This document shows, piece after piece, positions 25,834 through 33,053 of a stretch of DNA of 47,411 nt. Location of the stretch: NCBI GenBank assembly GCA_002868855.1, contig PKUM01000295.1, positions 1-47,411 on the forward strand. Reading direction: 5' to 3'. Each line of letters opens with the position of its first letter. Within the stretch, counting starts at the first letter, position 1. The notes below the pieces were generated by a model. That model ran no database searches and was not told where the DNA came from. It saw only the letters and a list, made by a program, of their open reading frames with translations. The position numbers were made by a program, and so were the translations under genes. Source of the stretch: Chromatiales bacterium (GTDB lineage Bacteria; Pseudomonadota; Gammaproteobacteria; Steroidobacterales; BM003).

Positions 25834-28187
25834 GTGTTACAGGTCTCCGGTTTGGTCTTGCGCAGGGCCGATACCCTTGCCGCGCAATACTTGAATTCGG
25901 GAATCTTTCCGTAGGGATCCAGGGCAGGGTTGGTCAGCAGGTTTGCGGCTGCTTCGGCGTAACAGAAGGGCACGAAGATCATGCCGTCCGGAACCGCATC
26001 GTCGCAGCGAATAGCGATTTCGATTTCACCGCGGCGGGTTGCAAGACTTGCCTTCTCCCCGGCGGCGATTCCGGCCCGATCCAGTTCGCTTGCACACATA
26101 AATGCGGCTGCCTCGGGTTCGCGCTCGTCGAGAATTTCGGAGCGGCGGGTCATTGCACCGGTGTGCCAGTGTTCCAACTGGCGGCCGGTGCACAGAACCA
26201 GCGGATAGTCCTGGTCTGGAATTTCATCGGCCGGGGACGGTGTCGCTGGCACCAGGCGAGCGCGTCCCCCGGTTCGCGGAAACCCGTCGCCGAACACAAC
26301 TTCATTGCCATTGTGGGTCGCGTTGTCGCAGGGATAGGTCACCGCGTTCTCCGTTTGCAGGCGTTCCCAGGTGATATGAGTCAGCGACGGCATCAGTCCC
26401 GCCATTTCCGCGAATACTTCTCGCGGCCCAGAGTAGTGCCAGTCAAGGCCGATGCGCCGGGCGATCTCCTGGATTATCCACCAGTCGGGTCTGGCATCGC
26501 CCGGTGGAGTCAGGGCCGGCCGGCCCATTTGCACCTGACGATTGGTATTGGTGACCGTGCCGGTTTTCTCGGGCCAGGCGCTGGCCGGCAGGATGACATC
26601 GGCATAACGCGCGGTTTCGGTCAGGAACAGGTCCTGTACGACGAGGTGTCCGAGGCGCGCCAATGCGGCCCGGGCATTAGTCAGATCGGGATCGGACATG
26701 GCCGGGTTTTCTCCGAGGATATACATGGCGCGGATATCCCCGGCGTGTATGGCGTGCATGATCTCCACGACCGTCAGCCCGCGTTCAGGGTTGAGTGATG
26801 TATTCCACGCCAGTTCGAACTGTTCTCGCACAGATGCCAGTTCGACGCCCTGGTAATCCGGGTACATCATGGGGATCAACCCGGCATCCGACGCGCCCTG
26901 GACATTGTTCTGTCCGCGCAACGGATGCAAACCTGTTCCGGGGCGGCCAATCTGGCCGGTCAAAGTTGCCAGCGCGATCAGACACCGGACATTGTCGGTT
27001 CCGTTGACGTGTTGCGAGATGCCCATGCCCCAGAAAATAATCGCCGCGTCGGCACCGGCGTAGACCCGCGCGATAGTTCTGAGAGTTGCGGCATCGATAC
27101 CGCACAATGGCGCCATAGCTTCCGGGGTGAATGGTTCGAGGTGCGTCCTGAGAACCGCGAAGTCTTCGGTGTGGCGTGCGACATATTCGGCATTCCACAA
27201 TTTCTCGGTGACAATGACATTCAGTAGAGCATTGAGCAGTGCCACATCGCTGCCCGGTTTGAACTGAAGCGTGTGGGTCGCGTGGCGACCCAAGGCTGTC
27301 CCGCGCGGATCCATCACGATAAGCGTGGCGCCGCGCCTGGCGGCCTGTTTGAAAAAGGTGGCGGCCACCGGGTGGTTTTCGGTCGGATTGGATCCGATCA
27401 CGATAATTACATCTGACTGCTCGACCGCGGTAAACGGCGCTGTTACCGCGCCGGATCCGATGCCCTCGAGCAGCGCAGCGACCGATGAGGCATGACACAG
27501 GCGGGTACAGTGATCGACGTTATTGCTGCCAAGTCCGGCGCGCATGAGTTTCTGGAACAGGTAGGCCTCCTCGTTGGAACACTTGGCGGAGCCGAAACCG
27601 GCAACGGAGGTTGCGCCGGATTCGCGGCGGGTATCGGCGAGACCGCCCGCAGCAAGGTTCAGCGCCTCATCCCAGCTCGCTGCGCGAAAATGTGCCAGAA
27701 AGTTCGCAGGATCAATGTCTGCAGCGGCGCTTTTCGGCACGCCGTCACGGCGTATAAGCGGTCGCGTCAGGCGCTCTGTGTGGTGGATGTAATCGAGTCC
27801 GAATCTGCCTTTGATGCAGAGCCGGTTTCGATTGGCCGGTCCATTGCGTCCCCGCGCCGCGACAATGCGATCGCGAGCGGTCAGATAGGTCAACTGGCAG
27901 CCGACTCCGCAATACGGGCAGACACTGTGAGTCTCTTCAAGTTCTGAAGCGACGCCCGCGCCGGATTCGTCAACTAGCGCCGATTCGATCAATGCGCCTG
28001 TCGGGCAGGCCTGCACGCATTCTCCGCAACCGACACACGTGCTGTCGCCCATTGGGTCGTCGCAATCAAAAACTATTTTGCTGAGATGACCACGATGCGC
28101 CATGCCTATGACGTCGTTGACCTGGACCTCGCGGCAGGCGCGGACGCACAAATTGCAATGGATGCAGGCATCGAGAAATACCGCCAT
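25830..28187 (-). CDS. fdhA: Formate dehydrogenase alpha subunit, main part (catalytic, after in-frame TAG)
   Basis: 785 residues of the Mo/W-bis-MGD formate dehydrogenase catalytic subunit. It begins inside the Fe-S region: CIHCNLCVRACREVQVNDVI and CVGCGECVQACPTGALI bind two [4Fe-4S] clusters. The cofactor-proximal cluster follows (VCPYCGVGC), then the molybdopterin domains. The active-site residue is Cys, not Sec (DHCTRLCHASSV, Cys then His). LVLCTGRQLEHWHTGAMTRR lies in the last cofactor domain. The reading frame continues upstream without a shift, through ASRFPA and DRSHPA, to a TAG at 28242-28244. The ATG at 28187 has no visible ribosome binding site, so independent initiation is doubtful. 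With FdhB this would oxidise formate to CO2 and reduce NAD+. Confidence 0.9.
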   Translation of the reverse strand: MAVFLDACIHCNLCVRACREVQVNDVIGMAHRGHLSKIVFDCDDPMGDSTCVGCGECVQACPTGALIESALVDESGAGVASELEETHSVCPYCGVGCQLTYLTARDRIVAARGRNGPANRNRLCIKGRFGLDYIHHTERLTRPLIRRDGVPKSAAADIDPANFLAHFRAASWDEALNLAAGGLADTRRESGATSVAGFGSAKCSNEEAYLFQKLMRAGLGSNNVDHCTRLCHASSVAALLEGIGSGAVTAPFTAVEQSDVIIVIGSNPTENHPVAATFFKQAARRGATLIVMDPRGTALGRHATHTLQFKPGSDVALLNALLNVIVTEKLWNAEYVARHTEDFAVLRTHLEPFTPEAMAPLCGIDAATLRTIARVYAGADAAIIFWGMGISQHVNGTDNVRCLIALATLTGQIGRPGTGLHPLRGQNNVQGASDAGLIPMMYPDYQGVELASVREQFELAWNTSLNPERGLTVVEIMHAIHAGDIRAMYILGENPAMSDPDLTNARAALARLGHLVVQDLFLTETARYADVILPASAWPEKTGTVTNTNRQVQMGRPALTPPGDARPDWWIIQEIARRIGLDWHYSGPREVFAEMAGLMPSLTHITWERLQTENAVTYPCDNATHNGNEVVFGDGFPRTGGRARLVPATPSPADEIPDQDYPLVLCTGRQLEHWHTGAMTRRSEILDEREPEAAAFMCASELDRAGIAAGEKASLATRRGEIEIAIRCDDAVPDGMIFVPFCYAEAAANLLTNPALDPYGKIPEFKYCAARVSALRKTKPETCNT

Positions 28188-28241
28188 AGCCGGATGGCTG
28201 CGGTCGGTATGGCTGACGCTATCGGCAGGAAAACGGCTCGC

Positions 28242-28244
28242 CTA
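28242..28244 (-). other. In-frame TAG stop codon interrupting fdhA
   Basis: On the minus strand the codons read GGT GTT TAG GCG AGC CGT, i.e. G-V-stop-A-S-R. Family members read through this point with an ordinary residue in a GV-x-(G/A)SRF context. One base change (for example CAG or GAG to TAG) explains it. It is not TGA, so selenocysteine is excluded. Confidence 0.85.
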
Positions 28245-28610
28245 AACACCGAGTCGATCGGCCCACTGCCACAAGCGTGATTGAGGGTCATGGCAGGATT
28301 CGCGTTGCGGCTGATCGGCGAGCAGCAACTCCAGCATCATTGTTTGCGCTGCGCGCGCCCGCCCGGTCGCGGTCGATACCCGCATCCCGGTCTGAGCCTC
28401 GCGAACGCAGGACGCGGCGAGTGTGCGTTCGCTTTCGATTTCGACTACACATGCGCGGCAATTGCCGTCCGGGCGATAACCGGGTTGCGGGTTATGGCAA
28501 AGGTGCGGAATCTCGATGCCGTGGCGGTTTGCAGCCGACCAGATCGTCTCCCCCGGCCGGGCTTCGATTTCCCGCCCGTCCACCACCAGCGTAAAAAACT
28601 CGCTGCTCAT
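28242..28610 (-). CDS. fdhA: Formate dehydrogenase alpha subunit, N-terminal [2Fe-2S] domain (ends at premature TAG)
   Basis: 122 residues matching the start of NAD-linked FdhA. They form a NuoG-type [2Fe-2S] domain with Cys38, Cys51, Cys54 and Cys68 (PHLCHN, GNCRACVV, AASCVR). The conserved LLLADQPQRESCHDPQ and LWQWADRLGV follow. The next codon is TAG, and the same frame then resumes the family sequence with ASRFPA and DRSHPAMAV. This and the downstream 785-residue frame are thus one gene of about 926 codons split by a single stop. ATG 28610 overlaps the fdhB stop (ATGA), so the N-terminal start is authentic. Whether full-length protein is made is uncertain. Confidence 0.88.
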   Translation of the reverse strand: MSSEFFTLVVDGREIEARPGETIWSAANRHGIEIPHLCHNPQPGYRPDGNCRACVVEIESERTLAASCVREAQTGMRVSTATGRARAAQTMMLELLLADQPQRESCHDPQSRLWQWADRLGV

Positions 28611-30307
28611 GCCTCGAGTTCCTCCGGAAAATACCGTAACAACGAAAGCAACGGGTTGCCGGCGGCCTGGCCAAGGCCGCAGATCGAAGCAGAGGACATG
28701 GCCTGGGCCAGTTCGCGCAGCAGCCCGGTATCCCAGTTGGGGGTGCTCATCAATGTCGCGGCCTTGCGTGTGCCTACCCGGCACGGTGTGCACTGGCCAC
28801 AACTTTCGTCTTCGAAAAAATGCATGAGATTGAGTGCAACTTCGCGCAGATCGTCCTGGTCGCCGAGCACAATCAGCGCGTGAGACCCGACGAAACAACC
28901 GTGCGCCTCCAGGGCACCGAATTCGAGTGGCAGGTCTGCCATGCTCGCCGGCAATATGCCGCCGGATGCGCCGCCGGGCAGATAGGCCCTGAAGCCGTGG
29001 CCGTCGGCCATGCCGCCGCAATGGTCTTCGATCAACTCGCGCGCACTGATGCCCGCGGGCGCCAGTTTCACCCCGGGTTCCTTGACCCGTCCCGACACCG
29101 AATAGCTGCGCAGGCCGGTGGCGCCACTGCGGCCATGGCCTGCATACCAGTCCGCACCTTTCTCGAGAATATCTCTGATCCAGTACAGGGTTTCGACATT
29201 GTTCACCAGCGTCGGATGGCCGTGAATGCCACATTGCGCGACATACGGCGGACGATGCCGTGGCAGGCCGCGTTTGCCCTCGATGGATTCGATCATCGCC
29301 GATTCCTCGCCGCAGATGTAAGCGCCGGCACCGCGTCGCAATTCGATCCTGTCAGCCAGCGGAATCGCCGCGGAACGCAATGCCGCAATCTCGGAGGAGA
29401 GTAACTGACGAATCGCCGGGTACTCGTCGCGCAGGTAGAAATAGACTTTTTCGGCATCTACCACCCAGCGCGCGATCAGCATGCCCTCCAGCACGGTATG
29501 CGGGTTGTTTTCGAGGTGGTGGCGGTCCTTGAATGTGCCGGGTTCGCCCTCGTCGGCGTTGACCGCCATCATGCGCGGACCCGGTTCGGCCCGAACCAAT
29601 TGCCATTTCCGTCCGGGCGGAAAGCCTGCTCCGCCGAGTCCGCGCAGTCCGGCGTCGTTCAATGTGTTCATTACGAAATCGGCCGAAAGCGTGCCGGACA
29701 CGCACTTCGACAACGTCGAATAGCCACCTTGCTGGCGGTATGAGTCGAGGTCAACGTAGGGCGGCACGACGGCAGCCGTCGAGCCGCATGCCACGGCTTC
29801 GGCCACCTTTTCGGTCGTGGCATGGTCAACATGGAACTGGCCAACCGCGACCGTCGGAGCATGTTGGCATCGGCCCATGCATGGCGCCCTGACGACCCGC
29901 ACGCCGTCGCCACTGCTTTCATTCAGATCGCGCAGCAATTGCCGCGCACCGGCGATCTGGCACGACAGGCTGTCGCACACCCTCAGAGTCAAAGGCGGCG
30001 GTGCCGGTTCGTGCTCGTCCACGACATCGAAATGCGCATAGAAAGTGGCCACCTCGTAGACCTCGGTCTGGCTCAGCCCCACCAGTTCCGCCAGCGCGGC
30101 GAGTTGGGACGGGCGTAGACATCGGTCGTGGTCCTGAATTGCATGGAGATACTCGATCAGGAGATCGCGCCGGTAGGGCGGATCGCTGAGCAATTGCCGC
30201 AGCGCGTCGAGATCGCCCGGGTCCGCGCGGCGTCCGCGCGGACGCGCCCGGGCGCCGCCGTTGCCGGTATGCCGCGGTCGACGTTCCTGTGTTCCGTTTT
30301 CAGACAT
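28607..30307 (-). CDS. fdhB: NAD-linked formate dehydrogenase beta subunit (NuoE-NuoF fusion)
   Basis: The 566-residue diaphorase subunit of NAD+-dependent formate dehydrogenase. The N-terminal third is NuoE-like, with [2Fe-2S] ligands in CDSLSC and CMGRC. The rest is NuoF-like: the NADH loop GLRGLGGAGFPPGRKW, the FMN site NADEGEPGTFKDRHHLE, GAGAYICGEESAMIES, and [4Fe-4S] ligands SCGQCTPCRVGTRK with SICGLG. This fusion is the layout of the two-subunit formate dehydrogenase known from methylotrophs (FDH1B). ATG 30307 is preferred; the frame extends to 30403 but that part is Pro/Arg-rich and unconserved. The first 35 residues remain low complexity. It is the first gene of the operon and overlaps fdhA by four bases. 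Confidence 0.93.
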   Translation of the reverse strand: MSENGTQERRPRHTGNGGARARPRGRRADPGDLDALRQLLSDPPYRRDLLIEYLHAIQDHDRCLRPSQLAALAELVGLSQTEVYEVATFYAHFDVVDEHEPAPPPLTLRVCDSLSCQIAGARQLLRDLNESSGDGVRVVRAPCMGRCQHAPTVAVGQFHVDHATTEKVAEAVACGSTAAVVPPYVDLDSYRQQGGYSTLSKCVSGTLSADFVMNTLNDAGLRGLGGAGFPPGRKWQLVRAEPGPRMMAVNADEGEPGTFKDRHHLENNPHTVLEGMLIARWVVDAEKVYFYLRDEYPAIRQLLSSEIAALRSAAIPLADRIELRRGAGAYICGEESAMIESIEGKRGLPRHRPPYVAQCGIHGHPTLVNNVETLYWIRDILEKGADWYAGHGRSGATGLRSYSVSGRVKEPGVKLAPAGISARELIEDHCGGMADGHGFRAYLPGGASGGILPASMADLPLEFGALEAHGCFVGSHALIVLGDQDDLREVALNLMHFFEDESCGQCTPCRVGTRKAATLMSTPNWDTGLLRELAQAMSSASICGLGQAAGNPLLSLLRYFPEELEA

Positions 30308-30522
30308 TGTATGTGGGCCGCCGGTTAGATCCGCCCCGCGCGGCGGCTGTCGGCGCGCGGGCTCTGTCCAGTGAGCATAGGACCAGTCGCGGGAACTCGG
30401 CAACCGCTACCGCGTCATGTTCCGGCATCGATGGGGAAAATTTGCCCGTTGACGCATCCAATTCACCGCGCAGCGGCATCTAATAGGCAAGACACAACTT
30501 TGTTGCGAAGGAGAACCGGAAA
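30308..30522. promoter_or_regulatory. Divergent promoter region between fdhB and the ECF sigma module
   Basis: A 215-base gap between divergent genes that must carry promoters for the fdh operon (minus) and the sigma module (plus). The plus-strand gene has a clear ribosome binding site, GAAGGAGAACC, before ATG 30523. I see TTGACG (near 30448) and TAATAG (near 30481), but they are too far apart for a standard promoter. No other motif stands out. Confidence 0.4.
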
Positions 30523-30921
30523 ATGAGTGGAGAATGGGTGCCAATTTCGCTGTTTTTGTCGGTCGCGGTAATTGCAGTGGTGTTTCTTGTGCTGCGATTC
30601 CGTGGCAAGCGCGAATTGCAAAAAACGGTTCGCCTCGCGCTGGAAAAGAACCACGAACTCTCGCCGGCGTTGCTGGCCAGTCTCGATGAGCGCAAGCGCT
30701 CGCCGCAGGCGGATTTCCGACGTGGCCTTATTGGCGTTGCAATCGGTGCTTCGTTCGCGCTATTCGCCCTGATTCTCGGCGAGCAGGATGCCATCCGGCC
30801 AATGCTGGGAATATCGGCCTTTCCATTTCTGGTCGGAGCGGCATACTTGGGACTTTCCAGGTGGGGTGGAAGATCCGATCGCGAAGAACCTGAAACTCTC
30901 CACGGCGGAGTCGGGCAGTGA
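30523..30921 (+). CDS. Small membrane protein, DUF6249-like
   Basis: A 132-residue protein with an N-terminal hydrophobic helix (residues 5-24, VPISLFLSVAVIAVVFLVLR), then a charged cytoplasmic segment (KRELQKTVRLALEKNHELSPALL). Two more hydrophobic segments lie near 72-85 and 94-110. This matches small DUF6249-type membrane proteins found beside ECF sigma factors; the family name is from memory and moderately certain. Its 3' end overlaps the sigma gene start by about 56 bases, indicating co-translation. A sensor or accessory role in the sigma pathway is inferred from position only. Confidence 0.75.
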   Translation: MSGEWVPISLFLSVAVIAVVFLVLRFRGKRELQKTVRLALEKNHELSPALLASLDERKRSPQADFRRGLIGVAIGASFALFALILGEQDAIRPMLGISAFPFLVGAAYLGLSRWGGRSDREEPETLHGGVGQ

Positions 30922-31456
30922 CGAGGAACTCGTCGCCCGCGCGGTGTCGCTGCAGGATGGCGACGCGTTTGGTGAATTGGTGCGGCGCCACCAATCCCGG
31001 GTGCGCGGATGCCTGCGTCAATTGACCCGCGATTTTGCACTCGCCGACGACCTGGCTCAGGAGACCTTCGTCCGTGCGTGGGACAAGCTGTCCTCGTTTT
31101 CCGGGCAAGGCCGGTTCGTGTCGTGGTTGATGAAACTCGCCTACAATGAGTTTTTGCAGTCACGGCGCAAGGCCAAACGGTACAGCGCTGCGGTCGACAG
31201 GTTCGGCACCGAGCAGACTGCGGTGCATAATCAGGCAGGCAGCGCCGGCGTGGCCTTCAGTTCCGATCTCGAGGTCGTGCTTGCCGCGTTGTCGGAAGAG
31301 GAACGCAGCGTCATGGTAATGTCATTTGCGCTCGGGCTTAGTCATGCGGAGATCGGCGACGTCACGGGGATGCCGATTGGTACGGTAAAGTCGCATATTC
31401 ACCGCGCGCGTCAGCGCATTCGCGAGAAATTTCCGGAGGAAAGTGGCGGCAAATGA
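30866..31456 (+). CDS. ECF-family RNA polymerase sigma factor
   Basis: A 196-residue sigma-70-like ECF factor. Region 2 is clear (AFGELVRRHQSRVRGCL, then LADDLAQETFVRAWDKL and SWLMKLAYNEFLQSRRK). Region 4 carries the HTH (LSHAEIGDVTGMPIGTVKSH, then IHRARQRIREKF). GTG 30866 is chosen as start because it gives the usual length; an in-frame ATG at 30788 would prepend a Trp/Phe-rich stretch that is just the overlapping frame of the previous gene. The stop overlaps the next start (ATGA). The downstream small membrane protein is the likely anti-sigma factor. Confidence 0.92.
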   Translation: MEDPIAKNLKLSTAESGSDEELVARAVSLQDGDAFGELVRRHQSRVRGCLRQLTRDFALADDLAQETFVRAWDKLSSFSGQGRFVSWLMKLAYNEFLQSRRKAKRYSAAVDRFGTEQTAVHNQAGSAGVAFSSDLEVVLAALSEEERSVMVMSFALGLSHAEIGDVTGMPIGTVKSHIHRARQRIREKFPEESGGK

Positions 31457-31788
31457 CCGGCATCCACAACCAGCGGGACGATGAGCGACTTCGCGGCTTG
31501 TTCCGCGAGGCCATGCCTCCGGTTGCGGATGACGGCTTTAGCGATCGTGTGCTTCGCCGCATTGGCCGGCGCAAGCGGATGCGCCGAGCGGTGCTCTACC
31601 TGGCCGCCGGCCTCGGATTGGCGATCGCGGCACGGCCGGCTACCGAGTTGCTGATGGCGGCGGGTGACTGGATGACCGCCTCGCTCGGGCAAAGCGTGGT
31701 GCTGGCCGCAGACCGGTTCGAACCGATGGTTGTTGTCGTGGTGCTTGGACTTCTCAGCCCATTCCTTGTAAGCCTGCTGGAGGACTAG
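31453..31788 (+). CDS. Putative anti-sigma factor, small membrane protein
   Basis: 111 residues, with a charged cytoplasmic N-terminus (about 40 residues, including FSDRVLRRIGRRKRMRR) followed by two hydrophobic segments (about 46-60 and 88-108). It lacks the zinc-binding HxxxCxxC of ZAS anti-sigma factors. Its start overlaps the sigma factor stop (ATGA), the standard arrangement for a sigma/anti-sigma pair, so an anti-sigma role is the best inference. No family motif is recognised with certainty. Confidence 0.7.
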   Translation: MTGIHNQRDDERLRGLFREAMPPVADDGFSDRVLRRIGRRKRMRRAVLYLAAGLGLAIAARPATELLMAAGDWMTASLGQSVVLAADRFEPMVVVVVLGLLSPFLVSLLED

Positions 31789-31853
31789 GAGAATAGGCGC
31801 CGGGCCTGCATTCGCAAGGGCCGTTGTGACGTCTCGTCAATCTGGAGTCAGTG

Positions 31854-32213
31854 ATGCCTGATAAGGGGAAAAAAGGCAAAAAGCCGCGCAAGGAAAAGGA
31901 CAAGCGCAAGGGCGACAAAAAGCACAAGCTAGGCAAGGGCAGCGCAAAAGTGTCCGGATCCGCGGCGAAAGACAATTCGGCCGAGCGCGGAAAGACCAGG
32001 GAAAAAGGGGACGGCGGTAAGCGAAAAACCGATGCCGCAGCGATTGCGCGTGCGATTATCGATCCGGGTCAACGAGTGCGGATGATTGCGGAGGCGGCCT
32101 ATTACCGGTCTCTTGCACGTGGCCACGATTCAGGTAGCCCGGAGCAGGACTGGGCGGAGGCGGAACGCGAAATCGAGCAACAGTATCCTTCGCAGGACGC
32201 GTCCGCCGGCTAA
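31854..32213 (+). CDS. Lys-rich protein with C-terminal DUF2934 motif
   Basis: 119 residues. The first 65 are highly basic and disordered-looking (repeated KKGKK, EKDKRK, KGDKKHK). The C-terminal 50 contain the DUF2934 pattern IAEAAYYRSLARGHDSGS followed by EQDWAEAEREI. DUF2934 proteins are short and uncharacterised; the basic tail could bind nucleic acid or acidic polymers (inference). ATG 31854 is preceded by GGAG. It follows the sigma module by 65 bases and may be part of the same transcript or its target. The next gene is convergent. Confidence 0.8.
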   Translation: MPDKGKKGKKPRKEKDKRKGDKKHKLGKGSAKVSGSAAKDNSAERGKTREKGDGGKRKTDAAAIARAIIDPGQRVRMIAEAAYYRSLARGHDSGSPEQDWAEAEREIEQQYPSQDASAG

Positions 32214-32235
32214 TCGGGTGACTGCGCAACCACCG

Positions 32236-32257
32236 CCTGGCGCTCACGTCTGCCAGG
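32236..32257. terminator. Possible bidirectional hairpin between convergent genes
   Basis: CCTGGC and GCCAGG form a 6-bp stem around a ten-base loop in the short gap between the convergent DUF2934 and CBS genes. No T-run follows on either strand. It may slow polymerase or protect 3' ends, but it is not a classical terminator. Confidence 0.25.
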
Positions 32258-32287
32258 TGTGCGGAATCGACTGGCCGACCGCAATTG

Positions 32288-32686
32288 TCAGGGGCATATT
32301 CCCTTCAGCACCAGGTGCTGATAGCTAACCAGGCCCTGTATCTCGCCACGCGAAATCACCGGCGCCGCCGAAATGCCAAACCGACCGAAAAACCGGGCAC
32401 AGTAACGTATGTCCATTTCGGGGCGTATGAACAACACCGGCTTGGACATGATCTCGTAGACATTGACACGGTCCGCTGAGCGGTTCTGGGCCAGTACGCG
32501 GGTGGCAATGTCCGATGGCACGACTATGCCGTACTCGTCGTGCTTGGTACGACGATTGATGATCAGATGATGGGCGGAATTTTGCCGCATCAATTCGACC
32601 GCTTCCGTTACGGTGGTCATGCCGTCGACCATGACGAAATCCTGCTCCATGACTTCCTGGGCCTGGATTCTTTTTGTGTCGTTCAT
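32288..32686 (-). CDS. Tandem CBS-domain protein
   Basis: A 132-residue protein made of two CBS motifs and nothing else. The first runs through VMEQDFVMVDGMTTVTEAVE, HHLIINRRTKHDEYGIVVPSD. The second runs through IMSKPVLFIRPEMDIRYCAR, ISAAPVISRGEIQGLVSYQ. CBS pairs bind adenosine nucleotides and regulate partner proteins. The start overlaps the PII-like stop (ATGA) with GGAGGAAGAG upstream, so it is co-translated with the PII-like protein and the DUF1538 membrane proteins. It is probably an energy-state sensor for that system (inference). Confidence 0.9.
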   Translation of the reverse strand: MNDTKRIQAQEVMEQDFVMVDGMTTVTEAVELMRQNSAHHLIINRRTKHDEYGIVVPSDIATRVLAQNRSADRVNVYEIMSKPVLFIRPEMDIRYCARFFGRFGISAAPVISRGEIQGLVSYQHLVLKGICP

Positions 32687-33039
32687 ATCTGCTCTTCCTC
32701 CTCCAGTGCCGGCGCGATTTTTTCGACCTGATGCGCAACTCCGACCGCATCTTCGACGTCGATCTGAAACGCGATTCCGGTGCCGGGTGAGGTGTCGAAC
32801 TCACCGGCAATACTTATGGTCTCCAGGATCGGTCGCGCCCGATGTTCCTCTACCAGGAGCAGGACGACATCCCGCTGCGTTTCGAGGGTCAGGCCGAGGA
32901 AGGTCTTTTTCTCGTCGATGCCTTGTCCCCGTGCATTTGTGATAACCGTACACCCAGTCGCGCCGGCTTTTCGCGCCGCCTCGGTGATCGCCTCCGTCTT
33001 GGTGTCATTGACGAATGCAATGACGAGTTTGAATCTCAT
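32683..33039 (-). CDS. PII-like signalling protein linked to DUF1538
   Basis: 118 residues with a PII/GlnB-like ferredoxin fold. The start FKLVIAFVNDTKTEAITEAARKAG resembles the first beta-alpha unit. VITNARGQGIDEKK lies where GlnB has its GFGR and T-loop, and a hydrophobic DVVLLLVEEHRARPILETI unit follows. The T-loop is short and has no obvious uridylylation Tyr, so control is probably by nucleotide or metabolite binding rather than GlnD. A strong ribosome binding site (AAGGAGA) precedes ATG 33039. It lies between DUF1538 and CBS genes and probably gates the membrane partners, as GlnK does with AmtB (inference). Confidence 0.83.
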   Translation of the reverse strand: MRFKLVIAFVNDTKTEAITEAARKAGATGCTVITNARGQGIDEKKTFLGLTLETQRDVVLLLVEEHRARPILETISIAGEFDTSPGTGIAFQIDVEDAVGVAHQVEKIAPALEEEEQI

Positions 33040-33053
33040 TTGCTGTCTCCTTT

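Noticed and set aside
27480-27520. Selenocysteine in formate dehydrogenase
   Set aside because: The catalytic position reads DHCTRLCHASS with a plain Cys codon and no TGA.
28187-28244. Frameshift in fdhA
   Set aside because: Direct translation shows the family sequence continuing in the same frame on both sides of TAG; only a stop codon, not a shift, interrupts it.
28242-29234. Frame starting at 29234 that continues into the fdhA N-terminus
   Set aside because: The part upstream of 28610 is antiparallel-free noise overlapping fdhB in another frame; the real start is ATG 28610, overlapping the fdhB stop.
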